Assembly (NCBI RefSeq): GCF_963678635.1
Contig: NC_087063.1
Span: 5,736,386-5,800,385, forward strand
Source of the DNA: Symsagittifera roscoffensis
Taxonomy: Eukaryota > Xenacoelomorpha > Acoela > Convolutidae
Length of the DNA: 64,000 nt
Direction: 5' to 3'
The notes below the pieces were generated by a model. The model had not been told where the DNA came from. It worked only from the letters and a program-made list of their open reading frames with translations, and did not search any database. Below, piece by piece: positions 27,539-39,244 of the stretch. Positions within the stretch are counted from its first letter, which is position 1; every line of letters begins with the position of its first letter. Position numbers and translations under genes: made by a program.

Positions 27539-30035
27539 ATGGACAATTTCAACCTGGTGCATGATGGGACTGACTCGCGAAGAATATGATTCGAAAGAAA
27601 GGAAGAGATTAAAGGAGGAAAAAGTTTTCCTTATGACGAATCTGAGGGATCTGATAGTCCAGGAGGGAGCAGCAGTAGCGTGTGCAAAGCGGAGAGACGC
27701 TCTCTGTTTCATTCGATTCCTGATAGAGCAGATTTCAGTACCTGCATTAAGCACTTGTGTTAAAATGTTGAAGGAAGGCGATGAGCGAACGAAAGCCATG
27801 TTCTTGCTAGCAATGCTGGATATGCAGCAAAGTAAACCGATGAGGGTGAACATGAAAGAACCTGAAGAATTGGAACCCATGAAAAAGATAGACGAGATCA
27901 GGAGATTCTCAAACAAGGAGTTGAGGCTCACTAAAGAGTCTATGGGAGCATTGCCAAAATCCAGTGAGTACTGTGGACCGATCAAGAAGAAGTCATATAG
28001 CTATGTGTCCGGGATTATAGGGATAGCATACAATCCTTTCCTGAGTGAAGACATTCGTGATTGCTTCTTTGATTATGAGCAGGCGGTGTTACTAAGATTC
28101 TGGACGTCCAGAATTGTGACGACTAAGAGCGTTAACAATCCACAGGCCAAATTGGGATTGGTCTTGGAAGAAGAGGTGACTGCACCTTCAGTACCAAAAT
28201 CCGACAAGAGAGTGGAATTTGGGTTGGGATTCTCAGATGAATTACTGAGAACGAGCTTGATGGCAGTGTGGGAATTGATGAAGCCATCGTGGTGTCCTAG
28301 TCCCAACGCTGACTCAATATTACGGGCGACACAGGACATACAGAGGGAACTGAATGCGGACTGTAACCTGCGTGACCTCAACATCATATATAATGTGATG
28401 ATAACAGCCTCTAAGAGCAACGGAGAAGATAGAGTGGAGTTGCCTGGCTGGGGACCAGAAGACTGGGTCAAACCTGGTAGCTGTCTGGCGGAAGTCTGTG
28501 GACTAGAGGGTCACGTTTGTGGAAGTCTAGACTGTGTGAAAACCCTGGAGAAACAACACAAGCAGTTGACGGTATTGTTTGGAAATGTAGTGATGAAAGC
28601 AAGAACGGAAACGGAACTGATAGCAGATTGCCATGGAGGAACCGATGTGAATCTAGTGACAGCACTAGGATTCTACAGCATGTTTGGTTCTTTAGAGTCA
28701 CTATTGAATCTAGAACAGAAACATGAGATGGTCACAGCCATCAGCGTAGAAGTATTCCCAGGAGTTCTGCAGACTGAGCAGAAGTATATAGGAAAATGGA
28801 GGGAAGCAATCGAAACGGAGATGAACATCAGACACAGCGAAACTTATTGTAGACCATCAGGAGCACGATATTTGGTGGGTTCAACGTTGGCTCCAATGTG
28901 CAAGAGCAGATATCCTGTACATTTCGTGGCTGTGGACGTGAAGAGTACAAGAACGATCGTGGATCAAGCTTTCTCAGTGCCAAAGTGCGTGAGATTGGCG
29001 AGAATGTCTGAAAAGTCTTACGAGTTACTATGTAAGATGTTCTCAGCAGTTCCAGAGAGAACCAAAGAGGAGTTGGAGTCAATACTAGGAAAGAAGTTCA
29101 TGGGATATGTGAGCGGGAACTTCAGTGACTTTGAAAAACAGAAACAGAGAGGATCAACTGTCACAGATTACAATGCAGTAGATGAGAATGATGAAATCCA
29201 CCGAGTGATGATGGAAGTGGAACCATTGCTGGAAGCTTCGGGAAAACGGAATTGGAGGAGCATCATGTTGACACATGACGAGTTTCCTTGCCACTGCTTG
29301 CTGCAGACCTGGTGGTATCCCAAGCGTAGTAATCTGGTGTTGATCTGGGACTCTGGAGAGCTGCTCTCCATGGGTTTACCAGATTCATCACAGCCCATAA
29401 CAATAGTGATAGTGGGAGTTATGATGGCGATACGATGGCTGGAAGCTCATGTGAGAGAAAATAATAGACAGGAGGCACCGACGAGAGAACAATTGCAGAA
29501 ATTAGATTGTCTAAAAGATTTAGATCTTTTTGAGACAACGTGCAAAGTTCTAAACATTCCGATGGAAGTGAAGAAGATATGGGCAAGAAAACGATTGATG
29601 CCATGGTTCAGAGCTAACATGACTGCATGGTTGTACGAGTATGCGAAAAAGCATATGTCGAAACATGGCAGAGTGTACAGTGAATATCAGCTGGACATTG
29701 GGGCAGGAGCTTTCAAGCGAGCTTTCGTGACCCATCGGAATGCAGTGACCACCGCTGTGAAAAGAATTTCCAGGACGAGCGAGCGTAGTGGAAATGAGAA
29801 GGCAGAGATGCTGAAAGAAGATTTGGAAAGAAACGTGGCGTTGTGTCTCCACAACAGCTTCTGTAGAAACAGAGAATCAAACGTGGATCCCCTACCTTGC
29901 TGTAAACAGAGGGTGGAAGAGCAGAAGTGTTGGAGGACGGCTTCCAACAGCGTCAGGATAGTCAATGACGTGCTACAAGACACGGAAACCGAGAGTGCGG
30001 AGTCAGTGTCACAGGAGGAGGAAATGGAGCATTGA
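27539..30035 (+). pseudogene. ORF2 remnant in copy 2, 6,449-bp internal deletion
   Basis: The original ATG (27539) and five codons are kept, then the sequence jumps to the position equal to 9867 of copy 1, removing 3418-9866. The deletion is not a multiple of three, so the original ATG now reads 16 codons to a stop, while the C-terminal 830 or so residues remain open in another frame that lacks a good ATG before 27561. The SGNH domain, coiled coil and linkers are all gone. Junction homology is a single C and there is no GT-AG at the ends, so removal by splicing is unlikely. The remaining C-terminal frame carries none of the lesions seen in copy 1. Confidence 0.9.
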
Positions 30036-30855
30036 TGAATGGTCGAGAAAACAAGAGGCAACAAGAAAGAAAATTAGAAGAATTTAGAAGTTTTAGAACT
30101 TCTAAACGACGAAAAAAGAAGAGAACAAAGGGATAATGAAGAAAAGTTAAAACTCAGAATTGTTTTATGTGTGTGAAAAACTCAAGTGAGAAACCAAGCA
30201 ACCAAGTTGTAATTGAAAACTGAAACATTTAAGTTGAGTTTGGAAATTGTTGCATTTATAAATTTGCATTTTGGTTTTAGTTGAAGTGGCTTTAGAGACA
30301 CTCACTTATTATTTATTTAGAAAGGCTTGAGGGAAGAGTATATTTAAATATTCCAGCCTGCATGATTGTTTTTAATCACTTAGGAAGACTGATAACTTTG
30401 TGGTGACATGAAAAACTTGAGTAACTTCTTGAGGAGGGAGGTTGTTGCATTGTTCTTTCTAACCACAAAGTTTCTTAGTTTTAATATTCAGGACAATAAA
30501 CAAGCAAGATTTCCGAAGGGAAGGAGCATAGTAGGATAATTTTAGCTTGTTGGTTGGCAGGACTGTCCTGCAAGCCAACACCTTTTAAATCTAGGAGAGA
30601 AAGTTTCAATCGGGATATTGACACTGGAAGTCAGAAAATATGTTTTATCTTAAGTCATATCCTCAATGTGCAGATTAATGAAAGAATTTGAAGGCTATAG
30701 TGATGTAGTATGATGCCATTTATATTCTGCAGTGAGTCGATGTGACGTAGGTAAAAGTAATTTCGTGCATTTTGTAAATTCTGTTCGATGACACTGTAAC
30801 CATTTAGAACATTGCGCGATTCAATGAGGACATTGACCGGACTGTCCGGGGAGTA
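30036..30855 (+). other. 3' untranslated region of copy 2
   Basis: 820 bp nearly identical to 12325-13143. It ends in CCGGGGAGTA before the LTR, as in copy 1. Confidence 0.75.
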
Positions 30856-31774
30856 TGTGACATTCGACCAGAATGGCCAGAATGCAGTCTCTGCGGAGTT
30901 CGGTATTTTAGCAGCAAGCCTTCCGAATTGGCGATTTAGAACGGATAAGGACGTTATTTGAACGATTAGCCAAACGGTGAAGGCTAGAAGATTCTGGAAT
31001 TCTAATTTTTAAAAATTCGAATTATGACGTCATATTTCTGAGAAACGTCAGAGACGGCCATTTTAGCTAAAATAGCAGAAAGAACAGAACAACTTTTATC
31101 TGCGATTACGAACAGTACGAAATCGAGACTAAAAAACAACAACGAACTACCGAACAGCAGAGGACGTTCCGAGTTGCAACTATTGTGCTGTTACAATAGT
31201 TGCAAGGCCGTTGCGAGCAACGGTGAAGGGTAAAACCCAGCCTTCCGAGTTATTGTGAACTGGATATTAAGAAGCTTGATTCACCGGATTCAAGAATCCG
31301 GAAGGGTCTCGGGACGTGGACTTTTATGAACTTATATTGAATTTTAGCATCCGTCATGTCCTGACTTGAATTTAATTAAGATCTTAATTCGTTTTGACAA
31401 GAATGAGGAGCTAGAAGTAGGGGGGAAAGGGTTGATCCATCTTCGATGGAGATGATGATTTTTATCTACTGAACAAAAACAATAGTAATATAATAAGTAG
31501 TAGCCCTGTTTTTAGGAGTGACCTCGTGGTCTGGGGATACAGAGACCCAGCCATGAGCTCACTAATTTTGCATGTAATTCAGTTAATTTGAGCGTTCTGG
31601 TCGAAGCCGGAGAACAGTAACGTTTTTGTCAGCCTGATGTAAGAAAGACCACCGAAAAGTACTGGCTTGGTAGAGACGGTGAAAAGCATGCAAAGCTCTG
31701 TTTAGACGCTAGCCAGTCGTCTTAAGACTTAGTTTTGTTATCCGTCGATATGTATCTTCCGGGCGAATGTTACA
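30856..31774 (+). repeat. 3' LTR of copy 2 (919 bp)
   Basis: TGTGACATTCG to CGAATGTTACA, uninterrupted. It reads identical to the 5' LTR outside the gap artefact. It includes CRE 31025-31032 and hairpins 31174-31223. Confidence 0.95.
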
Positions 31775-32450
31775 GTGATTGCGAACAGAACGAAAATCGA
31801 GATTAAAGAAAAACGACAACGAACTACAATAGCAGAGAACGTTCCAAGTTGCAACTATTGTGCTGCTACAATAGTTGCAAGGCCGTTGCCAACAACGGTG
31901 AAGGGTGAGAACCAGCCTTCCGGATTGGTGTGAAATTGAACTTAAGGAGCTTGATTCACTGGATTCAAGAATCCGGAAGGGTTTCGGGACTGGAACTTTT
32001 AGCCTTTTATATAAACTTTTAGCTTCTTGTCATGTCCTGAATTGAATTTAATTAACAACTGGATTCATTTTGATAAGGATGAGAAGCTAGGAGTTGGGGG
32101 GAAAGGGTTGATCCATCTTCGATGGAGATGATGGTTTTTATCTACTGAACAAAAACAATAGTAATATAATAAGTAGTAGCCCTGTTTTTAGGAGTGACCT
32201 CGTGGTCTGGGGATACTGAGACCCAGCCATGAGCTCACTATTTTTGCATGTAATTCAGTTAATTTGAGCGTTCTGGTTGAAGCCGGAGAGCAGTAACGTT
32301 TTTGTCGACCCGATGTAAGAAAGACCACCGAAAAGTACTGGCTTGGTAGAGACGGTGAAAAACATGCAAAGCTCTGTTTAGACGCTAGCCAGTCGTCTTA
32401 AGACTTAGTTTTGTTATCCGTCGATATGTATCTTCCGGGCGAATGTTACA
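31775..32450 (+). repeat. Right part of copy 1 3' LTR
   Basis: It starts GTGATTGCG, continuing the LTR left off at 13391, and ends CGAATGTTACA. The first 330 or so bp are diverged from copy 2, while the last 350 bp or so (from GGGGGGAAAGGG on) are almost identical. A TATA-like TTTTATATAAAC occurs near 32005. Host DNA begins at 32451. Confidence 0.88.
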
Positions 32451-32745
32451 TGACCGAAGTAGGCGGCTGTTACAGTCTGCTTCACCGCGGCATGAAGTTT
32501 GTTCACGCCGTGAGATGCTATTTTTTGAACCATGTGGATGCAGTTTTTTTTTATGGCAAGCCGAAACAAGTGTTCATTTGGGAGCTAGTCCATGGTGGCA
32601 AAAAAGCAGCGATGTAAATCTAAACAGCAATTTATAATTTTGACAGGAAAACTCACCGATAGTTGTTGTTGAATGCATCGAAAAAAGTCGTCAATTTTGA
32701 GCCGTAATTTCAATGTAATTTCAAGCCTGTACTTGCAATCGGGTA

Positions 32746-32782
32746 CTGGACTTTTTTCCAGTAATCGACCTTGTCCACAGGT
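32746..32782 (+). repeat. Short dispersed repeat with ACTGGA/TCCAGT arms
   Basis: ACTGGA, a T-rich spacer and TCCAGT, followed by a TTGTCCAC block. The same order recurs at 46439-46478, and weaker relatives lie near 34222 and 49474. It could be the end of a small transposon. Confidence 0.5.
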
Positions 32783-32849
32783 CTCATCTTTAATGTACTT
32801 CTGGGCTCATCTCTAGAGGTAGCTTCTGAGCCTTCCCGGCCCACTTCAA

Positions 32850-32932
32850 ACACTTAGCCTGGAGGTAACAAATTCGCCTGGTACGGCAAAGGTCCTGGGT
32901 TCGATTCTGACGGGGACATGTTTTTTTTTTTC
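32850..32932 (+). repeat. tRNA-like SINE head with T-run
   Basis: An A-box-like TAGCCTGGAGG (32855-32865) and a B-box GGTTCGATTCT (32898-32908) are spaced as in a tRNA gene, and a T-run begins at 32921, resembling a Pol III terminator. Similar modules occur at 37597-37661 and 49911-49986. Confidence 0.5.
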
Positions 32933-33500
32933 AAACGGGAAATATTACTTGAATATTCTGAACATAATGATTGATTTTTTTAAAGGGTCAATTAAAATGG
33001 GCCCTTCCGTCATGCGACGGTACGTGCACAGGTTGGATAGGGCCGTACCAACGCTATATGAATACATCGGCAAAATTCAATAAATGATTGAATTGAAAAA
33101 ATTCAAAATAAAAAAAATGGTCTTTTTCGAACTTAATTTCCTGCTAATTGTTTACCAGTAAAGGGCAATGGAATTAATTAGCTTAATGAGACGAGACAAA
33201 CTTGTGTCAATCGCAGAAGAAAGAATTTGAGAGTGCATTTACATATGACTCTCATGTCGTTGTAAATTTAGTGTCGATTTTTCTCGACAGACATATTTTT
33301 TTTGTTTTTCCAATCCTTATATGGACCAATAGCGTTTGAGTGTGATATCACAATCGACTCCTGTGAGTATCCTTAAGTTACCTGAACTAGGCGGAAAAAA
33401 GACTCTTTATCCATATTTTTTTCGTCACTTACGTCAAGTGATGTGGTCGGAACTATAAGTTGATGTCGAAATTTAACAATCTCCTTTTTTGTTGACTTAT

Positions 33501-33504
33501 TCAG
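33501..33504 (+). promoter_or_regulatory. Likely 3' splice site before RPL23A (5' UTR intron or trans-splice)
   Basis: A pyrimidine-rich stretch ends TTATTCAG ten bases before the start codon. This fits either an intron in the 5' UTR or a spliced-leader acceptor. Confidence 0.45.
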
Positions 33505-33513
33505 AACCTTGAT

Positions 33514-33978
33514 ATGGCGCCAATGAAAAAAGGAGTTGTCAGGATGGGTGATCCCGCCATCACTAAGGCCACAAAAGCGAAGGCTGCCGCCAAATCTGGA
33601 GCTCCTCAAAAGAAGAAGTTGAAGGTTTACAAGAGAAGGCAGTTCATCCGACCCAAGACGAAAACTCCCAAGAAGAGTCCGAAGTATGTTAGACGCAGTG
33701 TTCCAAAAGTACGAGCATTGGATCGATTCAAGATCATGAAGTACCCGTTGACTACTGAGTCTGCTATGAAAAAGATCGAGGATAACAACACTTTGGTTTT
33801 CATTGTAAACCGACAGGCTGATAAGCGACAAATAGCGAGAGCAGTGAAAGAAATGTACAAGATTCATGCCTCAAAAGTGAATACCCTCATTCGCCCGGAC
33901 GGCCAAAAGAAGGCATTTGTGCGACTTTCGGCTGACTACGATGCGCTTGATGTGGCCAACAAAATTGGCATAATCTAA
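33514..33978 (+). CDS. RPL23A: 60S ribosomal protein L23a (uL23)
   Basis: 154 residues in one exon, the usual length for eukaryotic uL23. The basic N-terminal extension (rich in Lys and Ala, then [17 protein letters not shown]) is diverged from the vertebrate and nematode form. The globular C-terminal half is strongly conserved ([40 protein letters not shown]). The protein sits at the exit of the large-subunit peptide tunnel and contacts SRP and nascent-chain factors. The start is the first ATG after a splice-acceptor-like AG; a second Met at codon 4 is possible. No introns interrupt the coding region. A giant retrotransposon ends about 1 kb upstream. Confidence 0.97.
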   Translation: MAPMKKGVVRMGDPAITKATKAKAAAKSGAPQKKKLKVYKRRQFIRPKTKTPKKSPKYVRRSVPKVRALDRFKIMKYPLTTESAMKKIEDNNTLVFIVNRQADKRQIARAVKEMYKIHASKVNTLIRPDGQKKAFVRLSADYDALDVANKIGII

Positions 33979-34244
33979 ACTTGGCTTGTGAATTGAGTTC
34001 CGATGAGTTAATATCACAATTTATCGTTGAATTTACTTTTTGCCACAGCCTTTTTTAAACGAAGATGTTGACCGATAAATTATTGGAACATAAGTAGACG
34101 GTTTCTTAACAGGTTGAGAAGAATTTTTTGTCCACAGTATTCATTGCAAAAATTTTTAGCAATGCATATCAGCCGAACGATCATGCCTTAGCGGGTGTGA
34201 GCAATGAATATATTATTGAAACCAGGTACTAGACTTTTCCTTCC

Positions 34245-34250
34245 AATAAA
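34245..34250 (+). terminator. Candidate poly(A) signal for RPL23A
   Basis: AATAAA 267 bp after the stop codon. It is the first clear hexamer downstream on this strand, though a nearer variant signal may be used. Confidence 0.4.
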
Positions 34251-35642
34251 GAACGTTGTTACTTGATGACTGGAAATAGTGACCATATCCAATTTTTGTT
34301 ATGGAAGTCTTTTGACATCTTAATGGTTTCCCAACGCAGTGACACTGCCTAAAGCTGAATTTACCAGTAAATTGATTTTTTTAGGCTTAAAGGACTTCGT
34401 CCCATTTTTTGTCGGCCTTCATGTCCAGTGATTTAGTTGAACAATCTGTTTATTAATTTTTTGTTACTTTTTCAACAACATCTTGAGCAGATAAGTTTAA
34501 TTTCATAGCTTTTCCATTAGTATACTTCCACAAGCGTTCTTTTATTAAAGAAAATTTATTAAAATGTCTTTTGTTTGGCTGTATGACTTTCTGATTAGTT
34601 ATTTTTTTCTTTGTAAAATACTTAGTTTTTAGTAACCAAGCGCTCAGTTTTGAGGAATTTCATTGTGAATCGATTCAAGGTGACAGCGCAGCGGTTTTTT
34701 CCAAAGGATTAAAAGTTTGACAAAATCCATTTTTACCGAAAATTGATTTTTTTGTTTTTCAATATTGAACAAACTGTGTTGTCTCAAAAGCCATTTTGCA
34801 AGTGCGGCACGATTTCAAGACTGTGATTGTTGTGGTTTGATTTTTTTGGTCAACCTTTTTTTTAGGTCGACCAAATTGATTTTCCGAGTTCAATTTTTCT
34901 GCGCCGCAGACAAAATTTTGATAAAACAGGCCAAAAAGACATTTTTTGGAAAATTTTGACCCATAAATTGCGCTTTTTCTGCGCGCGCTCTCTGGTCAAA
35001 ATTAGTATATTTTAGGCGCCTTAAGAAAATTTCTAGGGTCCGTCACCAAATATGTACATCTCAAAATAGTACAAAGGGGGACCCTCTGGGTCGGGAGGTG
35101 GTCGAATCCCTGGAGGGGGGGGGGGGGTCGAACCATTTCTGACTGTTCATTGGTTTCCATAAGAATTGCTAAATATCACTTTTTTGCCCGACAATTTGTT
35201 TATTTAAATGTTAATTTTTTTCTTCATTCTCGTGTAACAAGGAGATGATTATAGACTTCTGTTGCAAAAACAAAATATTTGATTTGTCTGATTGTAAATG
35301 TTTCAAAAGGAATCCAAAAACTTAAGCTTCTAAATAATTCGCCTTACTTGAAATAATTTTTGAAAGTATCAGCCTGGAAATAAGGGTTTTACATACTTAT
35401 GAAATATCAAAGGTTGAATACCCGAAAAAATTCTTCAAAAAGGTAAGTCTTTTTTGTAGCAACGTTCAATGAAAATAATGAGTGAGTATACAGCTGCCGT
35501 CATGAATGATTAAGGTTCTTTGTCATGGCAACACTGGATGCTAAACCGTGAAAATTATATGGCGAGAATGTCCATATTAAGGCGAACTTTGCTGCGCCAC
35601 AAAATTTTTTGAAATAGCGTTTTTGAAAGGAGAAAGCATGCA

Positions 35643-35691
35643 GAAATAACGCGATTTAATTGTCAAATTGACCTCTGAATCGCGTTATTTC
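35643..35691. repeat. Perfect 14-bp inverted repeat
   Basis: GAAATAACGCGATT at 35643-35656 has its exact complement at 35678-35691 across a 21-bp spacer. It could form a hairpin. No gene is adjacent. Confidence 0.7.
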
Positions 35692-37589
35692 GGCTCTCGC
35701 TCCTCACTCAAGTTTAGTAAAAACGTATGCCCAAGAATCAAAATAGCTGTCAAAAAATGGAACTAGGGAGTCAGTCAGTATGGGAGCCTGAATTTTAATA
35801 TGAAGAGTGGGATTTGCATCCCGAGCATTAGAATCTCGCAAAAGCTTATTCAGGTTCAATAAGTTGAATTAAAAAAAATAATTGTGCCAATCCGCATATA
35901 AACAATTTTGCAATTCAAAGGGCTTTTGTTTTTTCCTATTTTAAAAATTTCGGCATATTGGAAATTTACTGGGTTAGTCACTTTATATTACAAAGTGCTT
36001 TTAAATATGTTTAAAAACATAAAATGAGTCGGGAAACTGCAACGAGCGAAAATTGCAAGTGTAAGTAATATCTGCAATTTAAATGAGGATTTCGCAAGTC
36101 TTGCTAGTAAAGCTAGCACGTGGAGCTGCTTTTAGTTTTAACCATGTTTCTCTTGATTTCACAACAGCATAAAGATCACAGAAAAAAAACATTCCTAGGT
36201 AAGTTCTGACTGCAATTGTCTCGATTGGACATCCTTTCAGTAGTTCTGAAGTCATTTTCAGCAAAAGCGCGCCTTTTTCAGCGACAATGCGGATGAAAAG
36301 CTCGAGTGTAAATAAATCAGCCAAAGTAAAAGTGGTGGCGTCCCTCATGCTTGAGGGACCGAATGCTTGAAATTAATTTTAGCTTACTTTCAGCCAATCA
36401 GAATTGAGTATTCAAAATCTCAAAGTAAATCGCGAAAATCTCAAAGTAAGAAAATTAATCCAGGCCATTAGTATTAGTATTGACCGATTAGATAATAAGC
36501 AGATGAGTTTTCAAGACTGAAAATTTCTAATGAACTCAATAATCTTGATGGTTTTCTGAATAGTAATGCGGTTGTAACCCGCAATTTGTAATATTTTTTT
36601 ATTATTTTCCACTTATTTAATACATTTTCTGTTGATATTGGCTTCGATTTTGTGAGAAAGGCATTTAGCCAATAAAAACGCCCAGGGATTTTGGTTGGTT
36701 GAAAATTTTCAGCATTCGGTCCTTCAAGCTTGAGAACCCTCCCCAGTAAAAGTCAGCAGAAAATGAGCAGAGCAGATAAACCAGCTCAAAGCTATGTAAT
36801 TTGAGTTCAATGATTGCATTTTCCTTACAAAACTAATCCGTATTGTCACATAATCATTGTTAGATAACTGGGGTAGCATGGATATTGATCAATTACATAA
36901 GATCATTTAGAGATATTAATCAATTGAAAAATTGATTATAATGGACAAAAAATGATAATAGTTCTAGGAAATCAAATTCAGTAAAATCTCTTATCGATTT
37001 TGTTTCCACTTAGTTCATTTTGCATCTTAATGAACATGCAGTTTACACGACGACTTCATAAAACATTTATTTTTTATTTGCACGTTGGCTAACAGATATT
37101 GCTCGATTTTATTTAATTGAGATTTGTTTTTGGCCTAGAAAATCGATTTTTTATTTTAAATTTTCCCTTCAGAAATATTTTACTAATTTTGATACAGTCT
37201 TTTAGTTTGTTATTTTAGCTTTGATCCTATTTTGCTTACACCGCCCCCATATTTACACCCGTCACATTTTTACTCTCATATATTTTTGATTTTCTAAAGT
37301 TGAATAAGTTTAGGATTCGAGTGACGAAATTTAGCAGAGAATGTTGAAATTTAGCAAATTGTTCGTAAAATCGTTGTGACGGGACGTACGATCTAAACTA
37401 CTCTTTTAAAATACGCTGAAATTGTTTTAATTTATCGAACAATACCATCAGAAATATAGTAAAAGTAACCTTCTAAATGTATTATAATTGACTTGAAATT
37501 CGAGACCTAGACTTTTTCCCCCCATTAAACAACTTTTCATACAAATCTTTCTTGCTTTATTATTGAACCGTAACAACTTCCAGATTTTT

Positions 37590-38105
37590 TTCAACTTGGA
37601 CTAGAGGTAAGGTGCCGCCTTTGCATTCTTGGCTCGATTCTCGGTGGGACCTTGTTTTTTTCTGCATGCATGAATCTGAAATTTTTCCGGTATAAGTTGA
37701 GCTGGCGGACTTTCGTTCGTCTGCTGAAGATTTTTCGGCTTAGTTGCCACAGCACGGAGTTTTTTTTGTGTTCTAAGCAATTTTTTTTTGTACTGTAAGC
37801 CGTTAGTTGCAAGTGTTGTTCATTGTAGCTTTAGGGCGGTTTTACACTTTTCTACAAAGTAAATTTTTTTTGTCTCAACTAGCGTCTGCTCAAAGAGTGT
37901 CGGCTTTGTTTCCGCTTCTTAAGTTTTGCTGCGTTGCTATTTTGATATTCTATTGTTTCGCGTGGCATTTTTACATTGAATCAGCTTTTATCAAGAAATA
38001 CGAAAATTTTGGCACACCTAGTTCTTTTTCGATATTTTTTTTTTTATTATGTTTTTATGTTTGTGTTGCAACGCAAGTTATGCCAAGCTCTGCGTAGACT
38101 CTGTG
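37590..38105 (+). repeat. T-rich dispersed repeat with tRNA-like head
   Basis: It opens with A-box TGGACTAGAGG (37597-37607) and B-box GGCTCGATTCT (37631-37641), runs into T-tracts, and ends with a tail GCCAAGCTCTGCGTAGACTC. Related tails lie at 47355-47390 and 63348-63382. It is probably a SINE-type family of about 500 bp. Confidence 0.45.
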
Positions 38106-39139
38106 TACCACTTCATAATCCAGTTCCTTGACCGTGGGCCTATGATAATCGATATTTTGAGAGCATTTAGTCTAAAAAATCCATTATAGTCTATGTTTTT
38201 CCACTGAACCGAAGCTTGAATATATTTCTTGGCCGCTCTTTACTGATTGAATATATTTACTTGACCATCCGAAAAATTTCTGGGAGTATATTTTAGGAAG
38301 CCAAATAACTACTGAAATTGTTGTAATGGTAAGGTACTCACTCCTCTGTGAGATTTTTTGGCACCTTAAATTGCGTGAAAACAAGTTTTCCTAGGCAAAA
38401 GTTTCTGCCCACTCAGTGATAGGTCGGAATACAAACGAAGATATACTCAGAATTGAATAACAACAGCTGCAACTACTAATTCCCTAGGCTCCGTTGGTAC
38501 CTAGAAAAGCCTGCTTTTTTTCGTGTGGTGTTATCAAGGCCTACGACTGTCCGCCTTTTTAATCGAGGACCAAGAAATCTATCTCAATAAATTTATTTCT
38601 GTCTCAGTAGGCTGATCTACAGAGCTTAAGCACATCGAGCTGACTAGCTTATTTGTGGTCTTTTGTTTATGTGTTACTTTTTAGGGCGCATATCAATTTT
38701 TATGGATTTCATAAAATTTTAAAAATTTTGTCTTTTTTAGTAGTTCTGCAATTCTGTTCGAGTTAGCCCAAAATCTCTCGTAAGACCTTAGTGTCTTTTG
38801 TCGCCATTTTTTGTTATCTTAGGAGATTTTTCTTATCTTAAATTTTAAAACATAGATTTTTAGAGCGCCTTTTCCCGACTTAGTTTTTCTAATATTCCGC
38901 TAAGCAATGTTCAAGCTTGCTTCTGATTTGTTTCCAAATTTCATGTTTGCTATTACAAGTGAAATTTTGATGAGAGAATTGTGATCGTTATAATGGGAAG
39001 TATATCAGTTCGGCCTATTTTTTGTCTCCCATTCAAGTGCCCAATTGTCTAATTTCTCCCTAAGTGAGCATCCCGATTCCCTATTGACCTAATTACCCAA
39101 ATCAATGCTGGGCTCATTTTACATTTGCTAAAAGCTAAT

Positions 39140-39145
39140 TTTATT
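39140..39145 (-). terminator. Candidate poly(A) signal for the gene at 39245-42893
   Basis: AATAAA on the minus strand, 100 bp past the stop codon at 39245. Confidence 0.45.
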
Positions 39146-39244
39146 TTCTCACAGATGCCTGAATGACAGAAAAAAAAATTGAAAGAAATATCAATTAGAT
39201 ATTTTAAACTAAATGAACAATTATTCTGTGATGGGAATTAATAT

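Larger units (their letters stand above)
13392..31774 (+). mobile_element. Giant Ty3/gypsy-like LTR retrotransposon, copy 2 (nested, internally deleted)
   Basis: A complete LTR-to-LTR element inserted in the 3' LTR of copy 1. Layout: 5' LTR 13392-14544, leader, primer-binding site, gag-pol 17540-27142, spacer, ORF2 remnant 27539-30035, 3' UTR and 3' LTR 30856-31774. A 3-bp target repeat (GTG) flanks it. Its LTRs read as identical outside the assembly gap, which indicates a very recent insertion. Relative to copy 1 it lacks 6,449 bp of ORF2. Without the gap artefact it is about 18.1 kb; restoring that segment gives about 24.6 kb for the full family. Confidence 0.93.
32451..33513 (+). other. 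Host intergenic region and 5' flank of RPL23A
   Basis: 1.06 kb between the retrotransposon LTR and the RPL23A start codon. It holds a tRNA-like SINE head (32850-32932), a short dispersed repeat (32746-32782), and a pyrimidine tract with AG just before the gene. No TATA box is evident. Confidence 0.6.
33979..39139. other. Intergenic region, no recognised gene
   Basis: 5.2 kb of AT-rich DNA with many T-runs. It contains a possible poly(A) signal for RPL23A (34245), a 13-G run at 35115-35127, a perfect 14-bp inverted repeat (35643-35691), and a T-rich dispersed repeat with a tRNA-like head (37590-38105). Short ORFs such as 36079-36348 on the minus strand show no family features. Confidence 0.6.

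Noticed and set aside
27525-30035. 836-residue ORF starting at 27525
   Set aside because: The first codon is TTG, and the frame exists only because of the 6,449-bp deletion; the original ORF2 ATG is at 27539 in a different frame.
36079-36348. 89-codon minus-strand ORF
   Set aside because: No family motif, no splice context and ordinary AT-rich composition; probably chance.
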